Below the pieces are notes generated by a model, which saw only the letters and a program-made list of their open reading frames with translations, did not search any database and was not told the DNA's origin. A DNA stretch of 64,000 nt, from NCBI GenBank assembly GCA_963769745.1, contig CAVYNB010000002.1, positions 62,001 through 126,000 of the forward strand, in the 5' to 3' direction. Source of the DNA: JALORV01 sp963769745. GTDB lineage: Bacteria > Pseudomonadota > Gammaproteobacteria > Burkholderiales > Burkholderiaceae_F. Made by a program: the position numbers and the translations under genes. Each line of letters opens with the position of its first letter. Within the stretch, counting starts at the first letter, position 1. Of this stretch, positions 27,809 through 36,134 are shown one piece after another.

Positions 27809-29544
27809 GCGGGCGTCAGCCGGCCGCGGATGAAACCGTAGGCTTCCGTCAGCGGTACGGTCGAGGTCTGCTGCGTGCGCCGATCGAAGTACTCGAGCGC
27901 GCCGCTCTTGAGCGCGCGCTCGCCGACGGTCACGCGATGCGGTATGCCGATCAGCTCCATCTCGGCGAACATCACACCCGGCCGTTCGTCGCGATCGTCC
28001 AGCAGGACGTCCACGCCTGCAGCGCGCAGCTCTTCATACAAATGATCGGCTGCCTGGCGTACCGGTTCCGACTTGCGATAGCCGACCGGCGTGATCGCTA
28101 CCGTGAACGGGGCCAGCGCGTCGGGCCAGATGATGCCCTTGGCATCGTTGTTCTGTTCGATCGCCGCACCCAGCAGACGCGTAACGCCAATGCCATAGCA
28201 GCCCATCTGCATCGGCCGGGACTTGCCGTCTTCATCGACAAACTGGAGATTCATCACGGTCGGATACGGCAGGCCCGCAAACACATGTCCAACTTCGATG
28301 CCGCGCTGGATCGCGAGCACACCCTTGCCATCGGGGGATGGATCGCCTGCAACGACGTTGCGAACGTCGGCCACCACCGGTTCAGGCAGGTCCCGTCCCC
28401 AGTTGACTCCGGTGTAGTGATAGCCCTCAGCATTGGCGCCGCTGACGAAATCGTTCATGTTCGCGACCGTGCGGTCGGCCACGACATGCACGGGCCGGCG
28501 CGTGTTGATCGGTCCAAGATACCCAGGTCTGCAGCCGAAGTGGTCCTCGATTTCCGCCTCGGTGGCGAAGCGGAAGCCCTGATCCAGGCCTACGATCTTG
28601 CTGACCTTGATCTCATTGAGTTCGTGATCACCACGGATCAGCACCAGCCAGACGTCGGGTTCCGTCGGCTTTTCGGCGTCGCCCCGCTCGACTGCGAGGA
28701 CAATCGATTTCACCGTCTGTGACAGTGGCAGGCCCAGCAGTTCGGCCACGTCCTCGCACTTCTCCTTGCCCGGAGTCGGCGTCTTCGTCAGCGGCTGCGT
28801 TGGCGCCGCGCGGTGCGTTGTGAGCGGCAATGCCTCCGCCATCTCGACGTTCGCCGCATAGTCGGACGTCGGGCAATAGGCAATGGCGTCTTCACCCGTG
28901 TCGGCAATCACCTGGAACTCGTGGCTTGCCTTGCCGCCGATGTTGCCGGTGTCGGCCGCGACCGCTCGAAATCGAAGCCCCATGCGCTGGAAGATGCGCA
29001 CGTAAGCGTCGTACATCGCACGGTAGCTCGTCATCGCGCCGTCCTCGTCCCGATCGAACGAGTAGGCATCCTTCATCGTGAACTCGCGGCCACGCATCAC
29101 ACCGAAGCGCGGCCGGCGCTCGTCGCGGAACTTGGTCTGGATGTGATACAGATTGAGCGGGAGCTGCTTGTAGCTCCTGATCTCGTCACGCACGATGTCG
29201 ACCACGACTTCCTCGCTGGTCGGCTGCACGATGAAATCGCGCTCGTGCCGGTCCTTCAGGCGCAGCAACTCCGGCCCCATTTTCTGCCAGCGACCGGACT
29301 CCATCCAAAGCTCGGCGGGCTGGATGACAGGCATCAGCAGTTCCACCGCTCCGGCGCGGTTCATCTCTTCGCGGATGATGGCCTCGATCTTGCGGATGAC
29401 GCGCAAGCCCATCGGCATGTAGCTGTAGATACCCGCCGCAAGCTTCTTGATCATGCCGGCGCGCAGCATCAGCGAATGGCTCACCACCTCCGCATCGGCC
29501 GGTGCTTCTTTCAGTGTCGATATCAGGAAGTCTCTGGCGCGCAT
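27805..29544 (-). CDS. proS: Prolyl-tRNA synthetase
   Basis: 579 aa, bacterial type with an internal editing (INS) domain at about 225-400. Class II motifs: GLRVIRKIEAIIREEMNRAGA with ELLMPVIQPAELW (motif 1), FRDERRPRFGVMRGREFTMKDAYSF (motif 2, given here as two adjacent conserved segments) and MGCYGIGVTRLLGAAIEQ (motif 3); a C-terminal anticodon-binding domain follows. Its start is 85 bp from divergent rppH, and its stop overlaps the start of the transglycosylase gene. Confidence 0.96.
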   Translation of the reverse strand: MRARDFLISTLKEAPADAEVVSHSLMLRAGMIKKLAAGIYSYMPMGLRVIRKIEAIIREEMNRAGAVELLMPVIQPAELWMESGRWQKMGPELLRLKDRHERDFIVQPTSEEVVVDIVRDEIRSYKQLPLNLYHIQTKFRDERRPRFGVMRGREFTMKDAYSFDRDEDGAMTSYRAMYDAYVRIFQRMGLRFRAVAADTGNIGGKASHEFQVIADTGEDAIAYCPTSDYAANVEMAEALPLTTHRAAPTQPLTKTPTPGKEKCEDVAELLGLPLSQTVKSIVLAVERGDAEKPTEPDVWLVLIRGDHELNEIKVSKIVGLDQGFRFATEAEIEDHFGCRPGYLGPINTRRPVHVVADRTVANMNDFVSGANAEGYHYTGVNWGRDLPEPVVADVRNVVAGDPSPDGKGVLAIQRGIEVGHVFAGLPYPTVMNLQFVDEDGKSRPMQMGCYGIGVTRLLGAAIEQNNDAKGIIWPDALAPFTVAITPVGYRKSEPVRQAADHLYEELRAAGVDVLLDDRDERPGVMFAEMELIGIPHRVTVGERALKSGALEYFDRRTQQTSTVPLTEAYGFIRGRLTPA

Positions 29545-29566
29545 GGAAAAGGGTGACTTTTCGTCG

Positions 29567-29603
29567 TTGTGATCGCGAGGATGCGACCCCTATAATGGGT
29601 CGC
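29567..29603 (+). promoter_or_regulatory. rppH promoter with a palindrome around the -10 box
   Basis: -35 TTGTGA (29567-29572), 18-bp spacer, perfect -10 TATAAT (29591-29596), start expected near 29603, 26 nt before rppH. The -10 is centred in a perfect inverted repeat GCGACCC / GGGTCGC (29583-29589, 29597-29603) that could bind a regulator or serve the divergent proS as well. Confidence 0.6.
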
Positions 29604-29628
29604 AGATTCTAAAGCTTCAGGGGTTGGC

Positions 29629-30228
29629 ATGCTGGACAAGGACGGGTACCGCCCGAACGTCGGCATCATCCTGCTCAACGGTCGAAACGAGGTCTTCTGG
29701 GGCAAGCGCGTCAAACAGCATTCATGGCAGTTTCCGCAAGGCGGCATCAAGCACGGCGAGTCGCCTGAGCAGGCGATGTACCGGGAACTGTGGGAAGAAG
29801 TTGGCCTGAAGACGGAGCATGTGACGATCGTCGGCCGGACACGCGACTGGCTGCGCTATGACGTGCCCGACCAGTGGATACGGCGCGATCTGCGCGGAAA
29901 CTACCGCGGACAGAAACAGATCTGGTTCCTGCTTCGCCTCGTAGGACGCGACTGCGATGTCTGCCTGCGTGCCTCGACCCACCCGGAGTTCGATGCGTGG
30001 CGCTGGCATGACTACTGGGTGCCGCTGGACACCGTGATCGAATTCAAGCGTGATGTCTATCAGCAGGCGCTGCTCGAACTCTCGCGCTATGTGTTCAAGC
30101 CCGGACGGCCGCACCACAAGGCAATGCGATCAAGGTCGCGCGATGTGGCTCATGACGGCGAACGAACGGGCACGGCGCCGTCAGCCTTCGAGGCTTCCGA
30201 CACGCGTGCCGGTGGCGAAGGCGCCTAG
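29629..30228 (+). CDS. rppH: RNA 5'-pyrophosphohydrolase RppH
   Basis: 199 aa. Nudix hydrolase that removes pyrophosphate from 5'-triphosphate mRNA and so triggers RNase E decay. N-terminus MLDKDGYRPNVGIILLNGR, WQFPQGGIKHGESPEQAMYR with the Nudix box completed by ELWEEVGL, then QKQIWFLLRL and FDAWRWHDYW as in RppH. The C-terminal roughly 35 residues after RYVFKPGRP are a charged extension beyond the E. coli length. Confidence 0.93.
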   Translation: MLDKDGYRPNVGIILLNGRNEVFWGKRVKQHSWQFPQGGIKHGESPEQAMYRELWEEVGLKTEHVTIVGRTRDWLRYDVPDQWIRRDLRGNYRGQKQIWFLLRLVGRDCDVCLRASTHPEFDAWRWHDYWVPLDTVIEFKRDVYQQALLELSRYVFKPGRPHHKAMRSRSRDVAHDGERTGTAPSAFEASDTRAGGEGA

Positions 30229-30240
30229 ACGCGTCTAGGC
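30223..30240. repeat. Perfect 18-bp palindrome over the rppH stop codon
   Basis: gcctagacg is followed directly by its reverse complement, spanning the rppH TAG and lying 8 bp from the convergent proB stop. It has no loop and no T-run, so it is a weak terminator at best; it may be a protein-binding site or chance. Confidence 0.5.
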
Positions 30241-30247
30241 AAATGAC

Positions 30248-31364
30248 TCAGAGCAGAACGAGATTGTCGCGGTGGATCAGTTCGGGCTCCTCGATGAATC
30301 CGAGGATGCCCTGGATCTCACCCGTCGGCCGGCGTGCAATCTGTCGTGCGTCCGTGCTCGAGTAATTCGCGAGACCGCGCGCTATCTCCCGCCCTTCGCG
30401 CGTAACACAGCCGACGACGTCACCACGCTGAAAGTCGCCCGCGACCTCAAGCACGCCGATAGGCAGCAGGCTCTTCCCACCTGAGGCAAGCGCCTTCGCG
30501 GCGCCATCGTCGACGACCACTCGGCCTTTCAGCAGAGAGATGGTCTGCAAGCCACTGCTTGCGGGCGGTCAGGACGGGAGTCGAGGCCTTCAGTTCGGAG
30601 CCGATCGCCTCGCCTGCGGCCAGTCGCAGCAGGATGTCCGGCTCGCGACCTGAAGCAATGAGCGTGTGAGCGCCGCTGCGCGCTGCGCGTTTTGCAGCGA
30701 GTACTTTCGTCAGCATGCCGCCGCGCGCAATGGCGCTACCGGCCCCGCCCGCCATCTCCTCGAGTTCGGGGGCGCCCGCGACGGCCGACTGCATCAGCTG
30801 CGCCTGCGGATCCCGGCGAGGATCGGCTGAATACAGCCCAGCCTGGTCAGTGAGTATCACCAGCACATCGGCCTCGACGAGGTTCGTCACGAGCGCGGCC
30901 AGCGTGTCGTTGTCGCCGAACTTGATCTCGTCCGTCACGACCGTGTCGTTCTCGTTGATGACGGGCACTACGCCGAGGCCGATCAAGGTAAAAAGGGTCG
31001 ATCGTGCGTTGAGATAGCGGGCGCGGTCCGCCAGGTCGGCATGTGTGAGCAGCACCTGCGCGCTGTGCACCCCGAGTTCGCGAAACTGAGTCTCGTAGGC
31101 TTGGGCAAGTCCCATCTGCCCGACGGCGGCGGCCGCCTGCAGTTCGTGGATCTGCTGCGGGCGCCGCGCCCAGCCGAGTCTCTGCATGCCCTCGGCGATC
31201 GCGCCGCTGGATACGAGCACGATCTGCTTGCCCTGCGCGCGCAGCGTCGCGATCTGCTGCGCCCACCGCGCCATCGCCGGGACATCGAGCCCGCGGCCCT
31301 CATTGGTGACAAGGCTGCTTCCTACCTTGACCACTGCACGTCGAGCGGTCTGCAGCGCAGTCAT
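30248..31364 (-). CDS. proB: Glutamate 5-kinase (frameshifted)
   Basis: First step of proline synthesis. The kinase domain is in one frame: VVKVGSSLVTNEGRG, VLVSSGAIAEGMQRLG, INENDTVVTDEIKFGDNDTLAA, GGMLTKVLAAKRAA, up to ARKQWLADHL. The C-terminal PUA domain (LLKGRVVVDDGAAKAL, RGDVVGCVTREGREIARGL, ending IHRDNLVLL) is in another. One extra base in the CTCTCT stretch at about 30531-30542 separates them. Corrected length is 371 aa, standard for ProB with PUA. Follows obgE with a 4-bp overlap, a common pairing. Confidence 0.9.
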
Positions 31365-32431
31365 CGGCCTTCGGCTCCGGCCGCAACTTCCTGCGAAACT
31401 GGGGAAGCGGCGTCCGGCGTGCGCCGCCGGTCAAGGAATGTCTGTACCGCCGCCACGAGATCACGGGTGCCTTCGCCCGTTGCCGCCGAGATGAAATGGA
31501 TCGGGGCCTTGGTTCGCATCCGTCGCCGAAAGTTCGCAACAATCGAATCGCGCGCATCCGCGGGTACGAGATCCGCCTTGTTCAGGACGAACCAGCGTTC
31601 CTTGCGCGCGAGCGCCGGACTGTATTTCTTGATCTCGCCGCCAATGATGCGGGCATCATGCACAGGATCCGCGGAACCGTCGGGACCGACACAGTCGATG
31701 AGATGCAGCAGCAGTCCGGTCCGGCTCAGATGTCGCAGAAACTGGTGTCCCAGCCCCGCTCCCTCGGATGCACCTTCGATCAGTCCCGGAACGTCGGCGA
31801 CCACGAAGCTTCGCTCGGGTCCGACACGCACCACGCCGAGATGAGGATGCAGCGTGGTGAAGGGATAGTCGGCAACCTTCGGACGGGCATTGGAAACCGA
31901 CCGTATGAACGTCGACTTGCCCGCGTTCGGCATGCCGAGCAATCCCACATCGGCCAACACTTTGAGTTCGAGACGCAACTGCCGATGTTCCCCGGGCTCG
32001 CCCTTGGTGAACTGGCGCGGCGCGCGATTGATGCTCGACTTGAAGTGCAGGTTCCCGAGGCCGCCGCGCCCTCCGGCGGCCAGCAATGCGCGATCACCAT
32101 GATGTGCAAGATCGGCCAGTTCTTCACCGGTGTCATCGTCGAAGACCACGGTTCCCACCGGCATCCGAAGTTCGATGTCGGCGCCGCCGGCGCCATAGCA
32201 GTCGGCGCCGCGGCCAGGCTGGCCGCTCATCGCCCGATGGCGCCGTGCGTAGCGGTAGTCGATCAGCGTGTTGACGTTTCGATCGGCGCGAGCCCATACA
32301 CTGCCGCCGCGTCCGCCATCGCCACCGTCGGGCCCTCCCTTGGGGATGAATTTCTCGCGACGAAACGACGCACAGCCATCCCCGCCTTTGCCGGCAGAGA
32401 CTTCAATACGCGCTTCGTCGACAAACTTCAC
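31361..32431 (-). CDS. obgE: Obg-family GTPase
   Basis: 356 aa. Gly-rich Obg domain (1-158; GKGGDGCASFRREKFIPKGG, GGRGGSV), then a G domain with GMPNAGKSTFIRSV (G1), DVPGLIEGASEGAGLG (G3), NKADL (G4) and SAATGEG (G5). It takes part in late 50S assembly and stress control. Stands in the classic rplU-rpmA-obgE order, separated from rpmA by a terminator, and overlaps proB. Confidence 0.96.
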   Translation of the reverse strand: MKFVDEARIEVSAGKGGDGCASFRREKFIPKGGPDGGDGGRGGSVWARADRNVNTLIDYRYARRHRAMSGQPGRGADCYGAGGADIELRMPVGTVVFDDDTGEELADLAHHGDRALLAAGGRGGLGNLHFKSSINRAPRQFTKGEPGEHRQLRLELKVLADVGLLGMPNAGKSTFIRSVSNARPKVADYPFTTLHPHLGVVRVGPERSFVVADVPGLIEGASEGAGLGHQFLRHLSRTGLLLHLIDCVGPDGSADPVHDARIIGGEIKKYSPALARKERWFVLNKADLVPADARDSIVANFRRRMRTKAPIHFISAATGEGTRDLVAAVQTFLDRRRTPDAASPVSQEVAAGAEGR

Positions 32432-32442
32432 AGGCCCACCAA

Positions 32443-32474
32443 TAAAAAAGCCCTGCCGAGGTCGGCAGGGCTTT
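32443..32474 (-). terminator. Rho-independent terminator after rpmA
   Basis: Near-perfect inverted repeat AAAGCCCTGCCGA / TCGGCAGGGCTTT (32447-32474) with a two-base loop. On the minus strand it runs into six T. Placed 28 bp after rpmA and 12 bp before the obgE start; partial read-through could set the obgE level. Confidence 0.9.
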
Positions 32475-32501
32475 GATCAAACCGGACGCCGCCTCGGGTG
32501 T

Positions 32502-32762
32502 TCAGACCGCCGGGACAACGTTGACGACACGCCGATTCTGCGCGCCGCTGACCTCGAACTTGACCGCGCCGTCGGCCTTGGCAAACAGCGTGTGGTCACG
32601 GCCCATCCCGACGTTGTCGCCCGCGTGAAACTGCGTTCCTCGCTGGCGGACGATGATTGCGCCAGCGGAAATACTCTGGCCACCAAAGACCTTGACCCCC
32701 AGGCGCTTTGCCTGCGAATCGCGCCCGTTCCGGGAGGAGCCGCCCGCTTTCTTGTGTGCCAT
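32502..32762 (-). CDS. rpmA: 50S ribosomal protein L27
   Basis: 86 aa, MAHKKAGGSSRNGRDSQAKR, then LGVKVFGGQ and GNIIVRQRGT-like IIVRQRGTQFHAGDNVGMG. The N-terminus is the Gram-negative form with no cleaved leader. L27 reaches the peptidyl-transferase centre. 39 bp after rplU. Confidence 0.97.
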   Translation of the reverse strand: MAHKKAGGSSRNGRDSQAKRLGVKVFGGQSISAGAIIVRQRGTQFHAGDNVGMGRDHTLFAKADGAVKFEVSGAQNRRVVNVVPAV

Positions 32763-32801
32763 CGTGCTCTCGCTCTATCAGCTAACTGTCTAAGTAAAGT
32801 A

Positions 32802-33113
32802 TCAGGCCGCGATCGAATCGATGCGCAGCTCGGTGAAGTTCTGACGATGCCCGGCGTGCTTCTGGAAATGCTTGCGCCGCTGCATCTTGAAAATCGTGAC
32901 CTTGTCGCGCCGGCCATGCGCAAGCACGGTCGCGACGACAGCGGCTCCCGGAATCAGCGGAGTGCCAGTCTTGAGGTTGCCGCCATCGACCACCGCGAGG
33001 ACTTCCGGCAGCTTGACCTGCTGACCGACGTCTGCCGCCAGCGATTCCACCTTTAACGTGTCACCAGCAGCGACCCGATACTGCTTGCCACCGGTCTTGA
33101 TCACCGCATACAT
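32802..33113 (-). CDS. rplU: 50S ribosomal protein L21
   Basis: 103 aa from the second of two adjacent ATGs (33113; MYAVIKTGGKQYRVAAGD). AGGAG lies 7 nt before this ATG but only 4 nt before the first one at 33116, so the second is preferred. It ends with RRKHFQKHAGHRQNFTELRI, the usual L21 C-terminus. Binds 23S rRNA with L20. First gene of the operon, divergent from ispB. Confidence 0.96.
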   Translation of the reverse strand: MYAVIKTGGKQYRVAAGDTLKVESLAADVGQQVKLPEVLAVVDGGNLKTGTPLIPGAAVVATVLAHGRRDKVTIFKMQRRKHFQKHAGHRQNFTELRIDSIAA

Positions 33114-33322
33114 CATCACGCTCCTAGGCTCCACCAACCCCATGGGTCGCGCGAAGCAAAACCAATCTTCAGACTGAATCTTTGCCCTGATAACTTGCCC
33201 TGCGCATGGCCGCCCGCTGTCGCCAAAGAATTCAGCGTGTCTGCAAGGGTCCGGTACCTCGATGCGCACGTCTCGCTGCCGAGGACGTCATTCCGGAGTG
33301 GGCGGCTGCCGGAAAGCTTTGA

Positions 33323-33352
33323 ATTATCACACTTTCCCGGGGTGCGCGTCAA
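33323..33352 (-). promoter_or_regulatory. Sigma-70 promoter of rplU-rpmA
   Basis: Minus strand -35 TTGACG (33347-33352), 18-bp spacer, -10 GATAAT (33323-33328) with TG upstream. It predicts a leader of about 200 nt before rplU, long enough for autoregulation by a ribosomal protein (inference). The 318-bp rplU-ispB gap holds no gene I can support. Confidence 0.65.
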
Positions 33353-33422
33353 ACTCCGGATGGCTGCGGCGACGCTCGTCGACCCACACAGCCTCGGCGC
33401 CAGGTTGGTCAAGACGCGCTCC

Positions 33423-33428
33423 TATAAT
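33423..33428 (+). promoter_or_regulatory. TATAAT -10 element immediately before ispB
   Basis: A perfect TATAAT occupies positions -12 to -7 relative to the ispB ATG at 33435, the geometry of a leaderless transcript. No good -35 is present at 16-18 bp, and no Shine-Dalgarno precedes the ATG. Confidence 0.4.
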
Positions 33429-33434
33429 GCCCCG

Positions 33435-34493
33435 ATGGAGCGCCCCCCTCTGCAACAGCAATCCCGGACGGCAAGCCCGGCGTTCGCGGCAACGTCTGAG
33501 CCGCTGTCGGCGAGCGGTGCGACGACCCCGGACCTCAAGACCCTGCTCGCGCCAATTGCGGCCGACATGCAGGCGGTCGACGCCATCATCCGGGAGCGCC
33601 TCAGTTCAGATGTCGTGCTGATCAATACGATTGCCGACTACATCATTGGCGCGGGCGGTAAGCGGCTTCGTCCGGCTGTCGTACTCCTGATTGCCCGCGC
33701 GCTCGGATACCGCGGAACGGCCCATGTGCTGCTGGCTGCGGTCATCGAGTTCATCCATACGGCAACACTGCTGCACGACGACGTCGTTGACGAGTCCGAT
33801 CTGCGACGGGGCAGAACCACCGCCAACGCCCGCTTCGGCAACGCGGCGAGCGTCCTCGTCGGTGACTTCCTGTACTCGCGATCGTTCCAGATGATGGTCG
33901 ATGCCGGAAGCATGCGGGTCATGCGGATCCTGGCAGATGCCACCAACCGCATCGCCGAGGGGGAAGTCCTGCAGCTTCTGAACGTGCATGATCCATCGGT
34001 GAACGAAGAGCGCTATTTCAGCGTGGTGGAGCGCAAGACCGCGACGCTGTTCGAGGCGGGAGCACGCATCGCCGCGGTTCTGGCCGATGCCGATGCCGCG
34101 ACCGAAGAGCGCTGCGCAAACTACGGCGCGTCGCTCGGCCGGGCATTCCAGATTGTCGACGACATGCTCGACTACTCGGGCCATACCGAGGACATCGGCA
34201 AGCGGCTGGGCGACGACTTGCGCGAAGGCAAGGTGACCTTGCCACTGATTCATGCTTTGCGCAGTGCCACGGCCGAGCAGCGCGATCTCGTCGTGCATGC
34301 GGTGCGGGAGGGCCACGGCGACTTTGACGCGATCGCCCGCATCGTGGCGGACAACGGCTCGATCGCCTATTCGGGAACCCTTGCCAGCCGGGAAGTCGAG
34401 ATCGCAGACCGTGCGATACGCGAACTTCCCGCCTCGGCGTATCGAGATTCTTTGTTAAACTTGCTGGCTTTCGCGGTTGGCCGCGATCGGTAA
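33435..34493 (+). CDS. ispB: Polyprenyl (octaprenyl) diphosphate synthase
   Basis: 352 aa from ATG at 33435. Long-chain trans-prenyl synthase for the quinone side chain. First Asp-rich motif LLHDDVVDESDLRRGRTTAN-type (HDDVVDES), second motif FQIVDDMLDYSG, plus GGKRLRPAVVLL and GKVTLPLIHAL. The first roughly 35 residues are a poorly conserved Pro/Ser-rich extension; a later start is possible. The chain length cannot be read directly; octaprenyl is the usual case beside rplU-rpmA. Confidence 0.92.
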   Translation: MERPPLQQQSRTASPAFAATSEPLSASGATTPDLKTLLAPIAADMQAVDAIIRERLSSDVVLINTIADYIIGAGGKRLRPAVVLLIARALGYRGTAHVLLAAVIEFIHTATLLHDDVVDESDLRRGRTTANARFGNAASVLVGDFLYSRSFQMMVDAGSMRVMRILADATNRIAEGEVLQLLNVHDPSVNEERYFSVVERKTATLFEAGARIAAVLADADAATEERCANYGASLGRAFQIVDDMLDYSGHTEDIGKRLGDDLREGKVTLPLIHALRSATAEQRDLVVHAVREGHGDFDAIARIVADNGSIAYSGTLASREVEIADRAIRELPASAYRDSLLNLLAFAVGRDR

Positions 34494-34535
34494 GTTCTCC
34501 GATCTCCAAGAGCCATTGGCGTGCCACGCGACCGT

Positions 34536-34612
34536 CGGGGTGTAGCTCAGCCTGGTAGAGTACTGCGTTCGGGACGCAGGAGTCGGAGGTTCAAATCCTC
34601 TCACCCCGACCA
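34536..34612 (+). tRNA. tRNA-Pro (anticodon CGG)
   Basis: 77 nt with encoded CCA. Acceptor arms CGGGGTG / CACCCCG, D-arm AGCTCAGCCTGGTAGAGT, anticodon stem CTGCG / CGCAG with loop TTCGGGA (anticodon CGG at loop positions 34-36), T-arm GGAGG TTCAAAT CCTCT. Very like E. coli proK. It reads CCG, a frequent codon in this GC-rich genome. Confidence 0.97.
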
Positions 34613-34663
34613 CTTCACTTTCCTCTTTTCCCTTCTGATCGGGTAATTCCCGGCCCCCGGCGC

Positions 34664-35947
34664 GTGGACGAATTACCCCTCTGGGTCGAACTGGTCGGCC
34701 TCGCAGTTCTGCTGCTGATTTCGGCTTTCTTCTCGATCTCCGAGACTGCCATGATGGCGCTTAGCCGCCTGCGGCTGCGTCACATGGCCCGCGAAGGCCA
34801 TCGCTCGGCGGTCCGAGTCCAGTCCCTGCTAGAGCACACCGACAGGCTGCTCGGCACAATTTTGCTGGGCAACAACCTCGTCAACGCCGCGGCCACGGCT
34901 CTCGTCACGGCGATGGCGATCCGGTTCGTCGGTGACAACGAGTGGGCGCTCCTGGCCGCTACGGGAGTCGTGACGTTCCTGATCCTCGTGTTTGCCGAGA
35001 TCACGCCGAAGGTCATCGGCGCCACCTATCCGGAAAGGATCGCGCTGCCGGCCAGCCGCCCACTGAAGCTCCTTCTGGCGGTGTTTCGTCCCGTCGTCTG
35101 GTTCGTCAATCTGTTCGTCAAGTCGCTGCTGTGGTTGCTGCGCGTGCCGTCGGTGCGAGGTGCAGAGGCAACCCGATTAACGGCGGAAGAACTGCGGACC
35201 CTCGTGCTGGAAGGCGGAAACTTCATACCCGGCAAGCACCGCAGCATCCTGCTCAACCTGTTCGAACTGGAGCAACTCTCGGTCGATGACGTGATGTCGC
35301 CGCGTGCGCGCATCGAATCGCTCAACCTGATGGAGCCGCGTCATGCCGTGCTCGAGCAGCTTCGTACCTGTTACCACAACAAGCTGCCGGTACACGAGGG
35401 CGATATCAACCGCACGGTCGGGATCCTCCTGGTGCGCAAGCTGCTGCCGATGCTGTCGAGCGACGACTTCTCGATCGAAGCGCTGAGGGGAGCACTCGCA
35501 CAGCCCTACTTCATCCCCAGTGGCACTCCGCTCTTCCAGCAATTGCAGCTCTTCCAGGACAACCAACAGCGTCTGGGTCTGGTGGTCGACGAGTATGGCG
35601 AGGTGCGGGGTCTCGTGACTCTCGAAGACATCATCGAGGAGATCGTGGGCGAGTTCACCACGCGAATGCCGTCGTCGGGTACGCACCTGGATTGGGGCGC
35701 GGAAGGAACGGTGCTGGTCGAGGGCGGTATCACGCTGCGTGAGCTGAACCGTCGCCTGGGACTCAGGCTGCCGCTCGATGGACCGAAGACCCTCAATGGC
35801 TTGCTGGTCGAGCGCCTCGAGGAGATTCCGGATGCGCCGTGCAGCGTGCGTTTCGGCGACGTGCTGATTGAAGTCGTACAGATCGACGAGCACGCCATCC
35901 GGAGCGCCCGTATCGCCCGACTTCGCCCGGCGAATACCCAGCGCTGA
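34664..35947 (+). CDS. HlyC/CorC-family (DUF21-CBS) membrane protein
   Basis: 427 aa, GTG start. DUF21 (CNNM) membrane domain of about four helices (LISAFFSISETAMMALSRLRLRH, shown here in two halves; TPKVIGATYPERIALP), a CBS pair (VDDVMSPRARIESLN; GLVTLEDIIEEIVGEF) and the C-terminal CorC/HlyC domain (LVEGGITLRELNRRLG). The family is linked to Mg2+/Co2+ transport or export. E. coli YfjD has this same layout. It stands between tRNA-Pro and pilB as a separate unit. Confidence 0.92.
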   Translation: MDELPLWVELVGLAVLLLISAFFSISETAMMALSRLRLRHMAREGHRSAVRVQSLLEHTDRLLGTILLGNNLVNAAATALVTAMAIRFVGDNEWALLAATGVVTFLILVFAEITPKVIGATYPERIALPASRPLKLLLAVFRPVVWFVNLFVKSLLWLLRVPSVRGAEATRLTAEELRTLVLEGGNFIPGKHRSILLNLFELEQLSVDDVMSPRARIESLNLMEPRHAVLEQLRTCYHNKLPVHEGDINRTVGILLVRKLLPMLSSDDFSIEALRGALAQPYFIPSGTPLFQQLQLFQDNQQRLGLVVDEYGEVRGLVTLEDIIEEIVGEFTTRMPSSGTHLDWGAEGTVLVEGGITLRELNRRLGLRLPLDGPKTLNGLLVERLEEIPDAPCSVRFGDVLIEVVQIDEHAIRSARIARLRPANTQR

Positions 35948-36134
35948 GGAGCCTGATTTACGCCGCAAGATGCGGCCTGACGAAGCGTGGAGGAGTGCTC
36001 GTTCGGCTTGCCTTGTTTGCGGGAGTTAAGCTTTACAAATCCGGGCCTTATCGGCAGTATCTTTTTGCTTCGTGAGAAGTGCCCGCCCGCTATAACTTGG
36101 GTCCCATCGGATCCCCCAGGGACAGCACCATCCC

